Part shown: positions 5,829-8,614 of the stretch, piece after piece
How the letters are laid out: each line of letters begins with the position of its first letter
How positions within the stretch are numbered: position 1 is the stretch's first letter
DNA from: Bdellovibrionales bacterium
Lineage (GTDB): Bacteria; Bdellovibrionota_G; JALEGL01; JAGRAY01
Length of the DNA: 8,614 bases
Assembly (NCBI GenBank): GCA_020434375.1
Contig: JAGRAY010000069.1
Coordinates: 1-8,614, forward strand
Direction: 5' to 3'
The notes under the pieces: generated by a model
What the model was told of the DNA's origin: nothing
Databases searched by the model: none
Seen by the model: only the letters and a program-made list of their open reading frames with translations
Program-made: the position numbers and the translations under genes

Positions 5829-5873
5829 CGGGGCCACGTCACCAATTGTATGACCAATCGATATATGGCCCCG
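5829..5873. repeat. 8-bp inverted repeat downstream of pilZ
   Basis: CGGGGCCA (5829-5836) pairs perfectly with TGGCCCCG (5866-5873) around a 29-nt loop that contains ACCAAT twice (5841-5846 and 5853-5858). It lies about 120 bp after the pilZ stop, in the gene-free stretch 5710-6003, and forms a locally GC-rich stem. It could be a transcript end or part of a composite palindromic element with the next feature. Confidence 0.45.
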
Positions 5874-5881
5874 ATCCCCTA

Positions 5882-5971
5882 AACTCAACCTCCACAAGGC
5901 GAAGCCGCTGAGGGGGAGGCTCCATGGGCTTTGCCCATGGAGGGGGCGACGCGAGCCCCTATGATTGAGTT
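5882..5971. repeat. Cloverleaf-like GC-rich palindromic element
   Basis: This 90-bp element can fold into an outer stem with three arms. AACTCAA (5882-5888) pairs with TTGAGTT (5965-5971) and closes it. Arm 1 is CCTCC/GGAGG (5889-5893 and 5915-5919), with an inner GGC-GAA-GCC at 5898-5906. Arm 2 is CTCCATGGGC/GCCCATGGAG (5920-5929 and 5933-5942), a perfect 10-bp stem with a TTT loop. Arm 3 is GGGGC/GCCCC (5943-5947 and 5955-5959). The outer 5' strand and the three arms directly adjoin each other, and five bases (5960-5964) separate arm 3 from the closing strand. It is much more GC-rich than the surrounding DNA. Options are a REP/BIME or MITE-like repeat, or a structured 5' leader, since it ends 32 bp before the cyclase start. 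It is not a tRNA: there is no 7-nt anticodon loop or T-arm. Confidence 0.55.
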
Positions 5972-6003
5972 GTTATTTTCTATAGTTGCCTTAAAATGGA
6001 TGA

Positions 6004-7449
6004 GTGAATCTTGGAACACTGACGATTGAGAACGGCGAAAGCGCGGGATCTGTGATTCGTATTGATCACTCCCCGTTTTCGCTTGGACGTCTTGACAGTA
6101 ATCATTTAGTCATCGTCGACGAGAAAGCATCGAGATATCATGCTACGATCGAGAATCGCCTTGGCACCTTAGTCATAAAAGATTTAAATAGCCGAAATGG
6201 TTTGATCGTAAACAACAATCAAATAACAGAACACATCCTAAAGGCTGGAGATGAAATTCTTATTGGTTCTACTAAAATTATTTTTCACGATGTAAGGCAA
6301 ATTCACGAGGACACTGATTTTGACGTCACCACAAAAGCCTATGATCTAAACACAGATTTAACGATTGGCATTCACCCTCTGCTTAAACTTCTCAGAGCAA
6401 AACTTAACGTTGAAACAATCGGTTCACAAATCATTAACCACCTTTGGTCCAGATATGCCACGGATACCTGCTTTTTAGTGTGGAAAGGCTTAAATCCTGT
6501 TTCAATTTCAAAGACTCTAAAAGATGCTTCACCTAAAGTCGGTACCATAGAAATTCCAAAGTCATTTGAAGATCATTGCTTTGACCCCGAACCCACTTTC
6601 ATTGAAGACGACGGGCATTTTTTGTTTTCTTCACTAATGAATGATTCTTACGAACACTTGGGTTGGATCGGATTGAAACGTGATACCTCCAAACCTTCTT
6701 TTAATCATAAAGACAAAGTAGACTTATTTGCAATACGTCTTATTACAGAAACAGCTCTCGAGCGATGCGCTCACGTTCAAACTATTACGACAAATGAAAA
6801 AAAACTTTCTCTGGTCGAAAAATACGTATCTCCCGATATTTTAACAAATATTTTTGACAAAGATGCTCGTATTGAAAATGATCCTCTCGACGTCGAGGAA
6901 CGGGAAGTGTCAATTCTTTTCACGGATATTCAGGGTTTCACATCTCTTTCTGAAAAACTCCCACCAAAGGAGATTGCAAATCTTCTCAACGAATATTTTC
7001 AACGCATGGTTGATGTGATCTCTAGCCATCATGGTGAAATCAATAAATTCATAGGTGATGCCATCATGGCACTTTTTGGTGCACCAAAATCCTACGGAAA
7101 CGACGCAGCCTTAGCTGTTCACGCGGCACTAGACATGATTGCTGCGCTCGAGCGTTTTTGGAAAGATATTTCAGAACACAAGCGCTTTAATATGCGTATA
7201 GGCATAAACACTGGAAATGTTGTGGTAGGAAATATCGGGTCGCTGAAAAAAATGGAATATACAGTTTTGGGCGACGTCGTAAATATTGCTTCAAGGCTTG
7301 AATCAAATGCACCAACCAACGGTATTCTTATCGGCAAAAGAACAGCCGAGCTTGTTCAATCAGAATTTGACCTGGAACACATCCCAAACCTAAAAGTTAA
7401 AGGCAAGTCCAAAGAAATCGACGTGTTTCGAGTCATCTCACGTCGTTAA
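6004..7449 (+). CDS. FHA-domain class III (IIIb) adenylate cyclase
   Basis: This 481-residue cytoplasmic enzyme should make cAMP from ATP. An N-terminal FHA phosphothreonine-binding domain spans about 1-98, with Gly28-Arg29, Ser43-Arg44, His46 and Asn62/Asn65-Gly66. A GAF-like region of low similarity covers about 125-260. The cyclase domain covers about 296-479. Metal-binding Asp308 (LFTDIQGFTS) and Asp352 (KFIGDAIMALFG), purine-specifying Lys348, and transition-state Asn427 and Arg431 are all present. The second purine position is Thr420 (MEYTVLGD) rather than Asp; this Lys-Thr pair marks class IIIb, a group with bicarbonate-stimulated members. The start is GTG at 6004 because TGA lies directly upstream in frame and the FHA fold begins at once. 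Only a weak GGATGA precedes it. It converges with the kinase gene. Confidence 0.95.
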   Translation: MNLGTLTIENGESAGSVIRIDHSPFSLGRLDSNHLVIVDEKASRYHATIENRLGTLVIKDLNSRNGLIVNNNQITEHILKAGDEILIGSTKIIFHDVRQIHEDTDFDVTTKAYDLNTDLTIGIHPLLKLLRAKLNVETIGSQIINHLWSRYATDTCFLVWKGLNPVSISKTLKDASPKVGTIEIPKSFEDHCFDPEPTFIEDDGHFLFSSLMNDSYEHLGWIGLKRDTSKPSFNHKDKVDLFAIRLITETALERCAHVQTITTNEKKLSLVEKYVSPDILTNIFDKDARIENDPLDVEEREVSILFTDIQGFTSLSEKLPPKEIANLLNEYFQRMVDVISSHHGEINKFIGDAIMALFGAPKSYGNDAALAVHAALDMIAALERFWKDISEHKRFNMRIGINTGNVVVGNIGSLKKMEYTVLGDVVNIASRLESNAPTNGILIGKRTAELVQSEFDLEHIPNLKVKGKSKEIDVFRVISRR

Positions 7450-7453
7450 TTGA

Positions 7454-7516
7454 TGGGACATGGTCGGGTGTGCCAGGAGACCACCATCCAATTGTGGGAC
7501 ACCCGTGCATGTCCCA
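7454..7516. terminator. Long REP-like hairpin between convergent genes
   Basis: TGGGACATG (7454-7462) pairs with CATGTCCCA (7508-7516). After a 2x2 internal mismatch, CGGGTGT (7465-7471) pairs with ACACCCG (7499-7505), and CCA/TGG (7473-7475 and 7495-7497) can add an inner step. That gives 16 perfect pairs in two blocks. The hairpin fills the 88-bp gap between the converging cyclase and kinase stop codons, where a two-way transcript end would be expected. No T-run follows on either strand, so a simple intrinsic terminator is not clear. The repeated TGGGAC/GTCCCA units (7454, 7496, 7511, 7518 region) resemble a REP-type palindrome. Confidence 0.55.
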
Positions 7517-7537
7517 CGTCCCACGGCTTCATAACAT

Positions 7538-8614
7538 TTATTGAGTTAGCTCGACCCACAAAGATCTGGCACTGTCGGGTCGTTTCGTTTTGTCTTTCTC
7601 AAGACACCTCATGATAGCACTTGAAAAGGATTTTGGAACATCCGTCACAACCTCTACCAAAGGTTTCGGCTCAGTGTGAAGATGAGCATACATAATATCA
7701 CCTTCGGTGAAGGGTGGTTTTCCAGCTAACATTTCATAGAACACAACACCAAGCGCATAAATATCACAACGATGATCAATATCTTTACCCAAAACTTGTT
7801 CAGGCGACATATACAAAGGTGTGCCTCTTAACATGGTCTTGTCAATGGCCAAATCCTGTAATATTTTTGCAAGGCCAAAGTCCATCAATTTAACCGATCG
7901 ATTGGGCATCAATATAATATTTGACGGTTTAATATCGCGGTGAATAATTCTTTGCTCATGCGCATAAAAAACCGCCGAACATAGCGCTTTTGCAATATGA
8001 AGAAAATTATTACCAGTAATTCGATGATAAAGCTTGAGAACCTCTTGTAGCGTCTTACCGTCAGCATATTCCATTGCAATAAAATAGGTACCATCTTCTT
8101 CGCCTACATCATAAATGGTAACAATACTTGGGTGATTCAGTTTTGCCGCTGTTTGAGCTTCTTTGGCAAGGTTCTCGAGTGCCTCCTTATCATTTTTCAT
8201 TGTGTGTGGAAGAGTTTTATATGCAACAACTCGATCCAGAAGACGATCTCTCGCTTTAAAAACAACGCCCATCGCTCCTCGACCTAACTCGTCGATCATT
8301 TCGTATCGAATTTCTTTGGGTGCCTTTCCTCCTATGGTTTCTCTGTTGGATTTCAAGTCTTCAGACTGTTTAGACACAACCCTCTGTTTTAACTCCGTCA
8401 CGCGATGGTTAACGTCTTTGTAATGAAAGTTTCTCTTTAAAAGCGTATCAAATATTTTAAGAGCTTCTTCAGTTTTGCCTAAATGTTCCAATGCATTTCC
8501 ATAATTGTAGTAGGCATCGTCGGTCATATATTCTTCATTTTGAGTAGAAATTTCTTGGAAAACATCTGCGCCTAATTCAAATTCTTCCTTTTCACAAAAT
8601 AATTCTGCAAGTAA
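7538..8614 (-). CDS. TPR-Ser/Thr protein kinase (5' end outside the window)
   Basis: This is a Hanks-type kinase with an N-terminal tetratricopeptide region. The frame stays open from the ATG at 8527 to the right edge, adding 29 residues (ending in STQNEEY) that look like part of a TPR. The gene is therefore partial, with 358 residues visible. Counted from the edge, TPR helices fill about 1-60. The kinase domain covers about 104-357: Gly loop GRGAMG at 111-116, Lys133, Glu152, HRDIKPSN with Asp227 and Asn232, DFG Asp245, SPE Glu272, Asp284 and Arg345. All catalytic residues are intact. Thr260 and Thr265 in the activation segment are plausible autophosphorylation sites. The protein ends right after the kinase domain, with no transmembrane segment in the visible part. 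It faces the FHA-cyclase gene, a possible partner or substrate. Confidence 0.95.
   Translation of the reverse strand, partial: LLAELFCEKEEFELGADVFQEISTQNEEYMTDDAYYNYGNALEHLGKTEEALKIFDTLLKRNFHYKDVNHRVTELKQRVVSKQSEDLKSNRETIGGKAPKEIRYEMIDELGRGAMGVVFKARDRLLDRVVAYKTLPHTMKNDKEALENLAKEAQTAAKLNHPSIVTIYDVGEEDGTYFIAMEYADGKTLQEVLKLYHRITGNNFLHIAKALCSAVFYAHEQRIIHRDIKPSNIILMPNRSVKLMDFGLAKILQDLAIDKTMLRGTPLYMSPEQVLGKDIDHRCDIYALGVVFYEMLAGKPPFTEGDIMYAHLHTEPKPLVEVVTDVPKSFSSAIMRCLEKDKTKRPDSARSLWVELTQ

Noticed and set aside
5669..5911. Plus-strand 80-codon frame at the end of pilZ
   Set aside because: It starts inside pilZ, gives a low-complexity basic protein and runs into the palindromic element, so it is not a plausible gene.
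5882..5971. tRNA or tRNA-like gene
   Set aside because: The 7-bp closing stem and three arms suggested it, but there is no 7-nt anticodon loop, no T-arm motif and no fitting arm lengths.
7119..7337. Minus-strand frame in the cyclase domain, and 7909-8094 and 8163-8423 in the kinase
   Set aside because: Each is opposite to or in another frame of a conserved catalytic domain with all key residues intact.
1..8614. CRISPR array, insertion sequence, prophage or toxin-antitoxin system
   Set aside because: No regularly spaced repeats, transposase, integrase, phage genes or small toxin pair could be found; most genes look like ordinary housekeeping or signalling genes.

Overview
The window is about 8.6 kb of AT-leaning, densely packed bacterial chromosome. 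The gene set is a proteobacterial-type Fe-S carrier block, followed by FHA, class III cyclase, PilZ and TPR-kinase signalling genes. Gram-negative lipoproteins and GTG starts also occur. This suggests a Bdellovibrionota/Oligoflexia or other former 'deltaproteobacterial' lineage, but that is inference from content only. No rRNA, tRNA, CRISPR array or transposase was seen.

Left part (1-2990). Three minus-strand genes run in the order mrp, esterase, folE and probably form one operon. Mrp is a P-loop Fe-S carrier with a fused C-terminal DUF971 domain. Eight bases separate it from an alpha/beta-hydrolase esterase. After 79 bp comes folE (GTP cyclohydrolase I), which has its own good Shine-Dalgarno. 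A 73-bp divergent region (2918-2990) holds a strong promoter facing right. An IscR-like inverted repeat sits between its -35 and -10 elements.

Middle part (2991-4128). A plus-strand operon encodes an Rrf2/IscR-like regulator, an ErpA-type A-type carrier (GTG start) and a CGFS monothiol glutaredoxin. Together with the divergent Mrp this is a compact Fe-S trafficking locus, in which the regulator probably senses cluster status and controls the carriers. No scaffold or cysteine desulfurase gene lies in the window.

Right part (4129-8614). A leader with competing hairpins precedes a secreted lipoprotein that has a degenerate cupredoxin-like end. That gene overlaps convergently with a small exported protein. 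Then come a PilZ (c-di-GMP receptor) protein, a structured 290-bp intergenic region with a cloverleaf-like GC-rich element, an FHA-GAF-like class IIIb adenylate cyclase, a long REP-like hairpin, and a convergent TPR-Ser/Thr kinase that runs off the right edge. The right part therefore combines c-di-GMP, cAMP and Ser/Thr phosphorylation signalling.

I found no clearly new defence or mobile system. The best leads are the candidate Fe-S operator, the competing-hairpin leader, the cloverleaf element and the kinase/FHA-cyclase pair.
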